Assembly: GCF_007995085.1 (NCBI RefSeq)
Contig: NZ_VOQS01000003.1
Location: 1,054,001-1,118,000, forward strand
Direction: 5' to 3'
Source of the DNA: Paraburkholderia azotifigens
Lineage (GTDB): Bacteria; Pseudomonadota; Gammaproteobacteria; Burkholderiales; Burkholderiaceae
DNA: 64,000 nt
Shown here: one piece after another, positions 8,401 to 17,440 of the stretch
How the letters are laid out: the number at the start of each line of letters is the position of its first letter
Position numbering within the stretch: the first letter of the stretch is position 1
Notes under the pieces: model-generated
The model's database searches: none
The model's input: only the letters and a program-made list of their open reading frames with translations
What the model was told of the DNA's origin: nothing
Translations under genes and position numbers: made by a program

Positions 8401-10694
8401 GTTGCACCCCCGGCATACAGCTTCGTTTTGAGCGGCAACGCGTAATCGCGCGTTCCTGTCAGCGCGTACAACGCATTTGCGACGGCGGGCGCAACAGGCG
8501 GAACCGCGGACTCGCCGACACCTTGCGGATGGGCTTTCGACGGCATGATCTCGACGGAGATATCCGGGCATTCGTCCATCCGTACGACATCGAATGCGCT
8601 ATACAGGCTCTCGACGACTGCGCCATCGTCGAGCGTGATCTCCTCCTTGAATGCAGCGGACAGGCCAAAGACAATCGCGCCCTCCACCTGCTGCCTGATC
8701 AGATTCGGATTCACCGGCAAGCCGCAATCGATCGCGCAGTACACATGTTCGACCTTCACCGTGCCGTCCTTCTGCAGCGATATATCCACGACCTGCGCCA
8801 CCACGCTGCCGAACGCTTCGTGCAACGCGACGCCGCGCGCATGCTTGACGCCTTTGTCCGACCAGACGGCAGACACTTTCCAGCCGGACATGTCCGCCAC
8901 TTTCTGCAACACGGCGAGATGCCTTGGATGCTTCGTCAACAGGCTCGCGCGAAACGCGACGGGATCCTTGCGCGCCAACGCAGCAAGTTCATCGATAAAG
9001 CTTTCGATAAAGAACGCCTGATGGGAATGACCGACGGAGCGCCAGAAGCCGACCGGCATCGGCAAATCGATTACGCGTTGCCCGATCCACACATTTGGCA
9101 TTTCATAGGGCTGATCGAACGAGCCTTCGGACACGGTCTTGTCGAAGTTGATGCCGAGATCGGGAATGCGGTAGTTGCGCGCGAGCCATTTCGCCACGAT
9201 CGACTGACTCACCGATGTGTTGCGCCACGCAATCAGTTGCCCCTGTGCGTCGAGTCCCGCCTGGAAGCGCGACACGCACGCCGGGCGATAGAAATCGTGA
9301 CGCATGTCCTGCTGACGCGTCCACAGCGTTTGCACAGGACGTCCCTGCGCTTCACGCGCGATAGCGACCGCCTGCACGATGTAGTCGACTTCGAGCCTGC
9401 GTCCGAATGCGCCGCCCGGCATCTGCTGCTGCAAGTCGACGCTTTCCGTGCTTATGCCAAGCAGACGCGCGACATGCATGCGCGCAACGGCTGGCACCTG
9501 GGTCGCCGCCCATACCGTCGCCTTGCCGTCGTTCACTTGCGCGGTGCAGTTCACGGGCTCCAGCGGAGCATGCGCGAGATAGGGCACGCGATACTCTGCC
9601 TTTAGCGTATGCGCGGCGCGGCGTAGCGCGTTATCGACATCGCCGTGGCTGTACCACGCATGCCCGTCGCTTTCGTCGAGCGCCTGCTTGAGACGCTTCT
9701 CGATGTCCGCGTTGGTGAGGCCTTTGGTCGGACCATCGTGCCAGTCGATCTTCAACACGTCGAGCGCCTTCATCGCGATGAACATGTTCTCCGCGATCAC
9801 CGCTACGCCGCCCGTGCCGCCGTTGTACGCACCGACGGCAAAGACCTTGTGTACGCCTGGCAGCGACGCCGCCGCCGAGCCGTCGAAATGCGCAACCGCG
9901 CCGCCCAATGTCGGACACATCGCGATGCTCGCGTAGAGCAAACCTTCCGGCACGACATCGATGCCGAAGATCGCGCTGCCGTCCAGCTTCGAAGCGGCCT
10001 CGATGCGCGTGAGCGGCTTGCCGATCAACTGGAATGTCCCGGGGTCCTTCAGCACCGGCTTGCGCGGCAGCGGCTGACGCGCCGCCTCTATCGCGAGTTG
10101 CCCGAAGGCCGCTTTGTGCCCTGCGTCGTGCAGCACGACGCCCTTCTCGATACGGCAGTCGGCAGCCTTGACGCCCCAGCGTTCGGCGGCCGCCGCGATC
10201 AGCATGGCGCGCGCGCATGCGCCTGCTTCGCGCATCGGCTGCCAAAGATCGTTGATGGTCGACGAGCCGCCTGTCATCTGCGTGCCGAAATCGCGCGCGA
10301 GTTTGCGCGTGAGCCACACGATCGCTTCTTTAAAGACACTGTCGTCGTCGGGACGAAACGGCAGATCGCCTGCCACGTTTTCGATGTTGTTGTAGATGTC
10401 GTCGAGCGGCGCATTGGCCACGCGGATGTCAGCCCAGTTGGCGTCGAGCTCTTCCGCGACGAGCATCGCGAGTCCCGTATGCACGCCCTGGCCCATCTCC
10501 GTTCTGCACATCATGACCGTGACGGTGTTATCGGCGGCAATCTTCACGTAGCCGTTGAGCGCCGCTTCACCGGGACGCACGGGCATCGGCTCCGACGCGA
10601 CGAGCCGTTGACGCGGCGGCAGCGCCGACCATCCGATCACCAGCGCACCGGCTACGCCCACGCCGCCCAGCAGGAAGGTTCGACGCTTCAGCAT
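8388..10694 (-). CDS. iorB: Isoquinoline 1-oxidoreductase-like molybdopterin large subunit, Tat-exported
   Basis: A 768-residue large subunit of the IorB/aldehyde dehydrogenase type. The N-terminus MLKRRTFLLGGVGVAGALVIGW is a Tat-like signal. Family features include YVKIAADNTVTVMMCRTEMGQGVHTGLAMLVAEELDANW, GKPLTRIEAASKLDGSAIFGIDV, QMPGGAFGRRLEVDY, and GVGESAVPPVAPAVANALY with the conserved Glu near the C-terminus. Start is the ATG at 10694 behind a GAGAG Shine-Dalgarno sequence. With iorA it forms a two-subunit hydroxylase acting on N-heterocycles or aldehydes in the periplasm. The true substrate is unknown. A second, unrelated-length molybdenum hydroxylase set follows 250 bases downstream. 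Confidence 0.92.
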   Translation of the reverse strand: MLKRRTFLLGGVGVAGALVIGWSALPPRQRLVASEPMPVRPGEAALNGYVKIAADNTVTVMMCRTEMGQGVHTGLAMLVAEELDANWADIRVANAPLDDIYNNIENVAGDLPFRPDDDSVFKEAIVWLTRKLARDFGTQMTGGSSTINDLWQPMREAGACARAMLIAAAAERWGVKAADCRIEKGVVLHDAGHKAAFGQLAIEAARQPLPRKPVLKDPGTFQLIGKPLTRIEAASKLDGSAIFGIDVVPEGLLYASIAMCPTLGGAVAHFDGSAAASLPGVHKVFAVGAYNGGTGGVAVIAENMFIAMKALDVLKIDWHDGPTKGLTNADIEKRLKQALDESDGHAWYSHGDVDNALRRAAHTLKAEYRVPYLAHAPLEPVNCTAQVNDGKATVWAATQVPAVARMHVARLLGISTESVDLQQQMPGGAFGRRLEVDYIVQAVAIAREAQGRPVQTLWTRQQDMRHDFYRPACVSRFQAGLDAQGQLIAWRNTSVSQSIVAKWLARNYRIPDLGINFDKTVSEGSFDQPYEMPNVWIGQRVIDLPMPVGFWRSVGHSHQAFFIESFIDELAALARKDPVAFRASLLTKHPRHLAVLQKVADMSGWKVSAVWSDKGVKHARGVALHEAFGSVVAQVVDISLQKDGTVKVEHVYCAIDCGLPVNPNLIRQQVEGAIVFGLSAAFKEEITLDDGAVVESLYSAFDVVRMDECPDISVEIMPSKAHPQGVGESAVPPVAPAVANALYALTGTRDYALPLKTKLYAGGATCSS

Positions 10695-11076
10695 GGCATC
10701 TCTCAGAGGAATCCAGCATGGACACCAGTAAAACGCACCAGCCGCGGCACAACTGAAACTCTACCGATTCAAGCACTGCCGTGCGCCGCTGCGCGCGTCC
10801 GCCACATCTGCCATCTATCCGGTTCGACAAGCGCCCTTCAATTCCCGTCAACGTTCATATTAGTGCGCGTTGCGGAATTCGCCGAATGAATGGCGTGGAA
10901 AATAAAGGCTGAAAAGTTTGCGACGCGACGGCAAATCCCGCATTGCCGTTTAGCGTAAAGCGCGAGCGAAGTGCAATAAGCGCATTCGTCCCGATACCGC
11001 CAAAAGGCGTTTAAAACACGCTGCGACAAGGGTTTGGCGCGTGCCTCCCGGCATGCTGCACTGCACTTGCACGCAG
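10695..11076. other. Intergenic region upstream of iorB
   Basis: No convincing gene or RNA is seen. The stretch must hold the iorB promoter on the minus strand. Open frames crossing it lack ribosome binding sites and read as non-coding. Confidence 0.5.
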
Positions 11077-11092
11077 TGGCATATCGCTTGCA
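11077..11092 (+). promoter_or_regulatory. Candidate sigma-54 promoter for the 24-residue protein gene
   Basis: TGGCATATCGCTTGCA matches the -24/-12 consensus (TGGCAC-N5-TTGCW), with GG and GC elements separated by exactly 10 bases. It lies about 68 bases upstream of the small gene at 11160, on the same strand. No dedicated enhancer-binding protein gene is adjacent. Confidence 0.5.
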
Positions 11093-11159
11093 TTAATGAC
11101 GGGCAAGCGCTGTGTCACGACGACCGCCTGGTCTCGGCAGTCGCACAGGGAGAAGAGAG

Positions 11160-11234
11160 ATGCCTTATCTGATCGGTTGGTTGCTGGGTGTGCCGCTTAT
11201 CGTCCTTGTGATTCTGTATCTGATTTTCCACTGA
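11160..11234 (+). CDS. Small single-span membrane protein (24 residues), hypothetical
   Basis: A short reading frame beginning MPYLIGWLLG and ending LYLIFH, almost entirely hydrophobic and long enough for one transmembrane helix. It has a strong Shine-Dalgarno sequence (AGGGAGA, then AGAG, then ATG), a sigma-54-like promoter about 70 bases upstream and an intrinsic terminator about 45 bases downstream, so it looks like a complete single-gene unit. I do not recognise a family. Small membrane proteins of this size often modulate transporters or stress responses, but no such role can be inferred here. It is short enough to be missed by automated annotation. Confidence 0.65.
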   Translation: MPYLIGWLLGVPLIVLVILYLIFH

Positions 11235-11279
11235 GGACGCACAGCCGGTGCGATCGTTGCGATCGCCTTCCAGAAGTAC

Positions 11280-11302
11280 AAACGCGGGCCATGCCCGCGT
11301 TT
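11280..11302. terminator. Bidirectional intrinsic terminator
   Basis: AAACGCGGGC (11280-11289), loop CAT, GCCCGCGTTT (11293-11302), followed by CTTTGC. It lies between the small + strand gene ending at 11234 and the minus-strand acvB gene ending at 11363 and can serve both. Confidence 0.8.
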
Positions 11303-11362
11303 CTTTGCAAGAGCGGCGAGCGCACATTCACTCGTGTGCGCTCGTCGCTCGCGTCTTGCTTG

Positions 11363-12640
11363 TCAGACTCCGCCAGCCTGCTTTTTCAATGCATTGAGAA
11401 TACGCTTTTCGAGCGCGGCATAGTCGTGCCCGAAGTGATGATCGCCCGATGTGCGGATCACTTCGATACCCGTCTTCGTGAGCGTCGGGCAAAGCGTGTC
11501 GTCCTCGTGTTCGCCATAGAAGCACTGCACGATCTTCGGCGGCAAGCGCGCGAACTCAGGCTTCACAGACAAGGCCTTGTCGCCGGCGGGCATCCCCAGC
11601 CAGCCCGTCACGCGGATCTGGAAGTCGGCTGCAGGCGCGAAGCCAAGCAGCGAGATCAGCGAGACCTTCGCGCGCGCGGCGTCGGGCAACCGGTTGTACG
11701 CGAACGGCATCACGTCGGCGCCGAACGAATAGCCGATCAGCGCGACGTGGTCTGCATGCCAACGCGTCGTGTACGTTTGCAGCACGCGCGCGAGGTCGTG
11801 GCTCGTCTGTTCCGGCGAGTGCTCGGACCAGAAGTAGCGCAGGCTGTCCCAGCCGATCACGGACACGCCATCCTTCTGCAATTCTTCCGCGATCGTCTTG
11901 TCGAGATCGCGCCAGCCGCCGTCGCCGGAAATCACGATTGCCATCAGGCCCGTCGGATGCGCGGCGGGCAGTTCGATCAGCGGCAGGTCGGAGACGTCCT
12001 CTTCCTTCATCACGGCAACGCGCAAATGAGGCGTCGTCAACTCGACGATGCGCTGCGTGCCCGCCGATGCGTTCGCATCCGTTTCGGCAAAGCCAGGCAG
12101 GCCCGGGCCATGCGTCACGGTCGGATCCGGCGCGCACGGATTGAAACGCTTGTCGAGCGTGCCTTGCGGCGCGACGGAGACCGCGCCCGCCACGGTGTTT
12201 TCAGGCGCCTGCTTGAGCACCTGCATCGCGAGCGTCGCGCCCTGCCCCGTGCCCGCGACGATCGGCATGAAATAGCGGTTCGACTGCACCTGCCGTTCGA
12301 GCTGGTGGCTCACGGCTTCGGCATCGCCGACCAGCTGATGACACGCTTCTTTCTTCGCAGCGAGATTCGCCGCGTACTTCGCGGTGTCGACGCCTACCAC
12401 CATCGCGCCATTCTTTGCGAGCGCGTCGGCGGCCTGCTGGTCGGCCGGCTTCCAGCCGCTTTCGCGCGAGTACAGCACAACGAAGCCGCGCACATCGCCC
12501 GTCGGCTTCGTCACCGTCACGTCGCCGTAACGGCCGCCCGACACGGTCTCATACGCATGCGCTGCGGGCACGACGCCGGCGAGCGAGCACAACGAAACGC
12601 TCGCCAGTGCGGCGAGCCGGTAAAACTTTTGCATGATCAT
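11363..12640 (-). CDS. acvB: AcvB/VirJ-like alpha/beta hydrolase, probable lysyl-phosphatidylglycerol hydrolase partner of MprF
   Basis: A 425-residue periplasmic protein with a signal peptide (cleavage after AAHA, about residue 28). The C-terminal half has the VirJ/AcvB domain: ISGDGGWRDLDKTIAEEL, the nucleophile elbow GYSFGAD, and a late GDHHFGHDY with the catalytic His. In Agrobacterium and Rhizobium the homologue is encoded with lpiA/mprF and hydrolyses lysyl-phosphatidylglycerol, balancing its synthesis. Here the ATG at 12640 overlaps the mprF stop (ATGA), supporting both the start and a shared function. The N-terminal half is the duplicated half-domain that distinguishes AcvB from the shorter VirJ. 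Confidence 0.88.
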   Translation of the reverse strand: MIMQKFYRLAALASVSLCSLAGVVPAAHAYETVSGGRYGDVTVTKPTGDVRGFVVLYSRESGWKPADQQAADALAKNGAMVVGVDTAKYAANLAAKKEACHQLVGDAEAVSHQLERQVQSNRYFMPIVAGTGQGATLAMQVLKQAPENTVAGAVSVAPQGTLDKRFNPCAPDPTVTHGPGLPGFAETDANASAGTQRIVELTTPHLRVAVMKEEDVSDLPLIELPAAHPTGLMAIVISGDGGWRDLDKTIAEELQKDGVSVIGWDSLRYFWSEHSPEQTSHDLARVLQTYTTRWHADHVALIGYSFGADVMPFAYNRLPDAARAKVSLISLLGFAPAADFQIRVTGWLGMPAGDKALSVKPEFARLPPKIVQCFYGEHEDDTLCPTLTKTGIEVIRTSGDHHFGHDYAALEKRILNALKKQAGGV

Positions 12641-15231
12641 GAACGCCGGCCCCCTGCCAGCAGCGAAAGGTCCGCCAGCGTGAAAAACACGCCGACTGAA
12701 CCGGATGCAGCGAGATAGCGCGGCTCCCAATGAGGCTGGAATTTGCTCTTGAAAGCGCGCAGTCCGCGGAAGTTGTAGAAGCGGCCGCCGAAGCGCCACA
12801 CGATGTTCGCGAGCCGGTGCCAGCGCGATGCGAGCGGCGTCGGCGACATGCCGGAGAACGGCGCGATGCCGAGGCTCAGCGAACGGAAGCCCGCATGCTT
12901 CAGATGCAGCGCGAGCTGCGTGAACAGATATTCCATCGCGTACGGCGACGCCTGCGGCACATGGCGCATCACGCCGACGGTCGCCTCGGTGTTGAGGTCG
13001 GTCGTCATGAACGTGACGAACGCGACGGGCTCGCCGTTCTGGCGCACGAGCATCACCGATTGCGCGGCCAGATAGTCGTCCGTGAACGCGGCCACGGAGA
13101 AGCTCTTCTCGCGTGCATCGCGGCTGTCGAGCCAGCCGTCGGAAATCGTGCGCAGCGTCGCGATCGATTCGGGCACGCACGCGGGCTCGATCACTTCGAC
13201 GGCGAAGCCATCGCGCTCGCCGCGCTTGAGCGCGTAGCGCAGATGCGCGCGATGCGAGCCCTTCAGATCGAATTCGTCGAGCACGACGTGCGCTTCCTCG
13301 CCGAGCTTCATCAGCGTAAGACCGGCGTCGAGATACAGCGGCAGCGCATTGGCGCGCACCTGATAGAACGCCGCGCGGCCGCCGTGGGCATGCGCGAGCG
13401 CAACAAACTTGCTGATCAGATCCGCCCATTCCGCGCGCGGCCCGACGGGGTCGTGCAGCGCGGCCCAGGTGCGGCCGTACTTCGCGTACATCAGGAACGC
13501 CTGGCGCGACTCGGAGAACAGGAAGCTCTTGTCGCCCATCAGCGCGAGCCCCGCGTCGCTGCGTTCCTGTGCGCGGAAAATGCGTGCGGCGTCGTCGAGA
13601 TCCTGCCTCGCAGGCCTTTCGAAGCGGCCCGCAGCGGGACGCAGCAGCTGCCAGAACGAGAACGTCGCGGCGAACAGGCTCGCGGCAAGCGTTGCGCGCA
13701 GCGCACGCGGCGCGCGCTCGTCGAATGCGAATTGCCACCACAGGTCGCGCGTGTAAGGGACGTCGCGGAACGCGAACAGCATCACCCACACCGCGAGCAT
13801 CAGCACCATCGCGACGGACACCAGCCAGCCCGCCGTGAAGGGCTCGGCAAACAGCGACGAGCGGCGGTTGAAGCGCGAGCGCGTCGAGATAAGCAGCGCG
13901 ATCAGCGTCGTCAGCACGCCTGCTTCGACGAACGCGAGCCCCTTCGTCAGCGACAGCGCGAGACTCACGACAGCCAGACCCAGCGTGAGCCACCACGCCG
14001 CATCGAGACGCCGCGACAGGCCGCGCGCGACGAACAGCAGCGCGACGCCGACCACGCTGCATAGCATCTGCGAGCTTTCGAGCACCCACAGCGGCACGAG
14101 ATCGCGCAGGATCGCGATGCGCTGCAGGAACGCAGGCGTCGCGCTCGAAATCACCAGCATGCCGCCGACCACGAACGTCAGCAGACTCAGGAACAGCGGC
14201 GCGAGCTGCGAGACGGTGGCCGCGTGATGCAGCGGCAGGTGTTTCTTCAGCACGCGTCCTTCGAAACCGGCCAGCAGGCCCGCCGACACGATCAGCGGCA
14301 AGCCGAAATAAATCGCGCGATACGCGAGGAGCGCGGCGACCATCGAATGCGTCTGCACGCTGCCGCCGAGCGCGAACACCATCGCCGCCTCGAACACGCC
14401 GACGCCGCCCGGCGTATGGCCGATCATGCCGAGCAGCATCGCGGCCGCGTAGATCGTGATGAACGACACGAAGCCGACATGCGCATGCGGCAGCAGCGCC
14501 CACAACGCGAGACCGGCCGCGACGACGTCGAGCACGGCGAGCAGGACCTGCTCGATGAAATCCCGGCGCGCGGGGATATCGAACGACAGCCAGCTCCAGC
14601 GCGTGCGGATCTGGCGCGTATTCTTGCCGCACGCGAGCGCCAGCAGACCGAGCACGGTCAGCAGCGCCGCGCCGCCCCACGCGAGCGCGCCCGTCGGGCT
14701 GTGCAGCATCGGCGCGAGGGTCGTCGCGTCGCACAGCATGCCGAGCGCGGTCATCAGAACGAGGGCCAGCGCGAGCGACACGCTGGTAAACACCGTCATG
14801 CGGCCAATCTGCGCCGGCGTCACGTCCGCGACGGCGTAGACGCGCGCGCGCACCGCGCCGCCCGTCAGCGCGCCGAAACCGGTGGCGTTGCCAAGCGCCG
14901 AGCCCGCCGTCGCGCCGATCCACAGCGCCGCGCGCGGCACCGTCTTGCCGATGTAGCGCAGCCCGACGGCGTCGCGCCCCACGAGGGCGACGTAGCTGAG
15001 AATCGTCGCGCCGAGGGCAGCCGACCATTCGCCCGCCGTCAGGTGCCGCAGATGGCGGATCACCGACTTGTAATCGACGGCCTGCGACAGGTGCTGGAAC
15101 ACGATCAGCAGCAGCACGCAGACGCCGAGCGACAACGCGGGCGACAGCACGCGCCGGCTGCCAGCCACGGCGCAGGCTCGCTGAAGCAGCGCGGCCGCGC
15201 GGCTAATAGAAACACGGGGATGGTCAGACAT
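12637..15231 (-). CDS. mprF: Bifunctional lysylphosphatidylglycerol flippase/synthetase MprF
   Basis: About 864 residues from the ATG at 15231 (MSDHPRVSISRAAAL). The first 540 or so residues are a polytopic flippase region with many hydrophobic helices and conserved segments such as ATGFGALTGGAVRARVY and GMIGHTPGGVGVFEAAMVF. The C-terminal cytosolic synthetase (DUF2156, GNAT-like) includes GDKSFLFSESRQAFLMY, HDPVGPRAEW and LTLMKLGEEAHVVL. It transfers lysine from Lys-tRNA to phosphatidylglycerol and flips the product, reducing negative surface charge and giving resistance to cationic peptides and acid (as in lpiA). Co-transcribed with acvB. Confidence 0.93.
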   Translation of the reverse strand: MSDHPRVSISRAAALLQRACAVAGSRRVLSPALSLGVCVLLLIVFQHLSQAVDYKSVIRHLRHLTAGEWSAALGATILSYVALVGRDAVGLRYIGKTVPRAALWIGATAGSALGNATGFGALTGGAVRARVYAVADVTPAQIGRMTVFTSVSLALALVLMTALGMLCDATTLAPMLHSPTGALAWGGAALLTVLGLLALACGKNTRQIRTRWSWLSFDIPARRDFIEQVLLAVLDVVAAGLALWALLPHAHVGFVSFITIYAAAMLLGMIGHTPGGVGVFEAAMVFALGGSVQTHSMVAALLAYRAIYFGLPLIVSAGLLAGFEGRVLKKHLPLHHAATVSQLAPLFLSLLTFVVGGMLVISSATPAFLQRIAILRDLVPLWVLESSQMLCSVVGVALLFVARGLSRRLDAAWWLTLGLAVVSLALSLTKGLAFVEAGVLTTLIALLISTRSRFNRRSSLFAEPFTAGWLVSVAMVLMLAVWVMLFAFRDVPYTRDLWWQFAFDERAPRALRATLAASLFAATFSFWQLLRPAAGRFERPARQDLDDAARIFRAQERSDAGLALMGDKSFLFSESRQAFLMYAKYGRTWAALHDPVGPRAEWADLISKFVALAHAHGGRAAFYQVRANALPLYLDAGLTLMKLGEEAHVVLDEFDLKGSHRAHLRYALKRGERDGFAVEVIEPACVPESIATLRTISDGWLDSRDAREKSFSVAAFTDDYLAAQSVMLVRQNGEPVAFVTFMTTDLNTEATVGVMRHVPQASPYAMEYLFTQLALHLKHAGFRSLSLGIAPFSGMSPTPLASRWHRLANIVWRFGGRFYNFRGLRAFKSKFQPHWEPRYLAASGSVGVFFTLADLSLLAGGRRS

Positions 15232-15751
15232 GGATGAATCCGGGTATTGCCTGGTGCAGCAGCAATGGTCTCGTTGCTGAAGCATCGAATAAGGTTGGAT
15301 TTCGGAGCGCATCGGACGCTATTACGTGCCCGGATTTCGCCTGTTTCAACTCTTTACAAATGGACAACGGCAAATTGTCCAAAAGGTTGACATCGGGAAC
15401 GACCCGAAGGCGATTTTTTGCAGTTCTCGCTTAAGAAATCCTGATGTGAAGGATGATCGACCTGAAATTGAGTCGAATTTTCCGGTGGTCAAGGACGGTG
15501 CGGTGCGTAACCGCGCGCCGGGCGCTCAGCGGGAGCCCGCATGCAGGTTCGCTTCCCAGCGAGTGCGGCGCGGCGGATGTACCGGTTAGTACAAACCCTG
15601 GCGCCGCGCGATCCGCATTCCTGGCTATCGGGCCGGACGCACGATACCAGATTTGACATTACGTTTACCCTTCTCGCATGTTCTTCGGGCTTTCAAAGCC
15701 CTACGATTCATCGACGGATCGTTGCCCGGCCGGCCGGCGGCCCAATGCAAA
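15232..15751. other. Intergenic region between mprF and emrB
   Basis: About 520 bases without a credible gene. It holds the mprF promoter region on the minus strand, an isolated palindrome at 15578-15593 and, at its right edge, the emrB terminator. Short frames here lack ribosome binding sites. Confidence 0.5.
15578..15593. promoter_or_regulatory. Orphan palindrome resembling a TetR-type operator
   Basis: TGTACCGGTTAGTACA has 5-bp inverted arms (TGTAC/GTACA) around a 6-base centre. It lies about 350 bases upstream of mprF and is not next to any regulator gene in the window. Function is inferred from form only. Confidence 0.3.
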
Positions 15752-15781
15752 AGGCCCCGGTTGCCTTGCCAACCGGGGCCT
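15748..15781 (-). terminator. Intrinsic terminator of the emr operon
   Basis: AGGCCCCGGTTG (15752-15763) and CAACCGGGGCCT (15770-15781) form a 12-bp stem with a 6-base loop. On the minus strand the stem is followed by TTTTGC, directly after the emrB stop. Confidence 0.88.
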
Positions 15782-15808
15782 GCGATTTCGACGCGTAGTG
15801 CGCCGTGC

Positions 15809-17365
15809 TCAGTGGGCGCCCGACGCCGCCGCGCCCCCGCCGCCCTTGGCCGGCTTCGTCAGCCAGATCAGGGGAATGATCACGATGAAGATCATCGACG
15901 ACAGCCAGAAGATGTCGTTCAGCCCGAGCATCGCGGCCTGTGCGTTCAGCGACCGCTCGAAGAACGCGACGGCCTGATCGGTGCTGCCGCCGAGCGTCGC
16001 GTGAATGCTCGCGAGGGCGCTTGCGTAGTCGGGATTGGTCGCGCCCGACTGCTCCGCGAGTTGCGCATGATGCAGGATCGTCCGGTTGTTCCAGCCGGTC
16101 GAAATCAGCGAGGTGCCCACGCCGCCCGCAAATATGCGCACGAAATTCGACAGGCCCGCTGCGGCAGGAATTTTCTCGGCGGGCAAGCCGGACAGAATGA
16201 TGGCCGTCAACGGCACGAAGAACAGCGCCATCGGAATGCCTTGCAGCAGGGTCGGCAGAATCAGCGTCCACTGGTCGACGCCCGTCGTGTAGTGCGAGCG
16301 CATGATGAACACCCCGGCAAAGCCGATGAAGGCGAGCGTCGCGAGCACACGCGCATCGGACCTGGGCATGATCTTCGCCATCACGGGCGCGAGGACCACC
16401 GCGAAGACGCCGAGCGGCGCCGTCACGAGACCCGCATCGACCGAACGATAGCCGAGATACCCCTGAATCCATTGCGGCAGGAGCACGAGGTTCGCGAAGA
16501 ACACCGCGTACGCAACCGAAATCGCAATCGTGCCGCCACGGAAGTTCTGCCCCGCAAAGAGCCTCAAGTCGACAATCGGGTTCTTCTCCGTGAATTCCCA
16601 GATCAGGAAGAACAGGAAGCTGATGGCAGCGATGATCGTCAGCGTCCAGATCACGGGCGAGTTGAACCAGTCGAGATCCTTGCCCTTGTCGAGCATGATC
16701 TGCAGCGTGCCGACCCACATGGCGAGCGACAACAAACCGATCTTGTCGATGGGCAGCTTGCGCGTCGCCGATTCGCGGTCGCGATAGAGCATCCACGTCA
16801 CGCCCGCGGCGAACAGGCCCACGGGGATGTTGATGTAGAAAATCCACGACCAGCTGTAGCTGTCGGTGATCCAGCCGCCGAGCGCGGGGCCCGCGATCGG
16901 GCCGACGGTCGCCGTCATCGCCCATAACGACAACGCCGTCGAGCTTTTCTCCTTCGGATACGAGGCAAGCAGAATGGCTTGTGAGAGCGGCGTCAGCGGC
17001 CCCGCTACGAGGCCTTGCAACACCCGCGCGGCCAGCAGCACGATCAGATTCGGCGCGACACCGCACAGCCACGACGAGAACACGAACAACACGATCGACA
17101 AGACAAACAGCTTGATCTGGCCGACGCGCTGCGTGAGCCAGCCTGTCAGAGGAATCGCGACGGCATTGGCCGCCGAAAACAGCGTGATGACCCACGTGCC
17201 TTCATCGACGGATACGCCGAGATTGCCGGAGATGGTTGGAATGGCGACGTTCGCGATGGACGAGTCCAGCACGTTCATGAACGTGGCGAGCGCGACGGCG
17301 AGCGTCGCGAGCACCAGCTTGCCGCCCGTGAACGGCGGCGGTGCGGTTTGCGTAGAAGGATTCAT
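15809..17365 (-). CDS. emrB: DHA2-family drug efflux MFS permease, EmrB type
   Basis: Inner-membrane proton-driven pump of 518 residues with 14 predicted spans. Seen: LATFMNVLDSSIANVAIPTISGNLG (DHA2 motif D1), VGQIKLFVLSIVLFVFSS, RVLQGLVAGPLTPLSQAIL, and motif C-like GPIAGPALGGWITDSYSWSWIFYINIPVG. It works with the EmrA adaptor and an outer membrane channel to expel hydrophobic toxicants. It is the last gene of the marR-marR-tolC-emrA-emrB run, 75 bases after emrA. That gap contains one copy of the operator shared across the operon, so emrB may also have its own regulated promoter. Confidence 0.95.
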   Translation of the reverse strand: MNPSTQTAPPPFTGGKLVLATLAVALATFMNVLDSSIANVAIPTISGNLGVSVDEGTWVITLFSAANAVAIPLTGWLTQRVGQIKLFVLSIVLFVFSSWLCGVAPNLIVLLAARVLQGLVAGPLTPLSQAILLASYPKEKSSTALSLWAMTATVGPIAGPALGGWITDSYSWSWIFYINIPVGLFAAGVTWMLYRDRESATRKLPIDKIGLLSLAMWVGTLQIMLDKGKDLDWFNSPVIWTLTIIAAISFLFFLIWEFTEKNPIVDLRLFAGQNFRGGTIAISVAYAVFFANLVLLPQWIQGYLGYRSVDAGLVTAPLGVFAVVLAPVMAKIMPRSDARVLATLAFIGFAGVFIMRSHYTTGVDQWTLILPTLLQGIPMALFFVPLTAIILSGLPAEKIPAAAGLSNFVRIFAGGVGTSLISTGWNNRTILHHAQLAEQSGATNPDYASALASIHATLGGSTDQAVAFFERSLNAQAAMLGLNDIFWLSSMIFIVIIPLIWLTKPAKGGGGAAASGAH

Positions 17366-17376
17366 GGCGGCTTATC

Positions 17377-17394
17377 TATCTGACCTGTCAGGTA
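17377..17394. promoter_or_regulatory. MarR-type operator copy upstream of emrB
   Basis: TATCTGACCTGTCAGGTA is an imperfect palindrome with core CTGAC-CT-GTCAG. It is one of four related sites in the efflux operon and lies 12 bases upstream of the emrB start. Confidence 0.65.
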
Positions 17395-17440
17395 ATTGAT
17401 CAAGCGAAGACGCGTCGGTAAGTTGCGTCTTCGCTCCCGT

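Noticed and set aside
11096-12718. Long + strand open frame of about 540 codons over acvB and the small gene region
   Set aside because: It is the antisense shadow of acvB in a high-GC genome: very Arg/His-rich, no domain similarity, no ribosome binding site. The real signals are acvB on the minus strand and the small gene at 11160.
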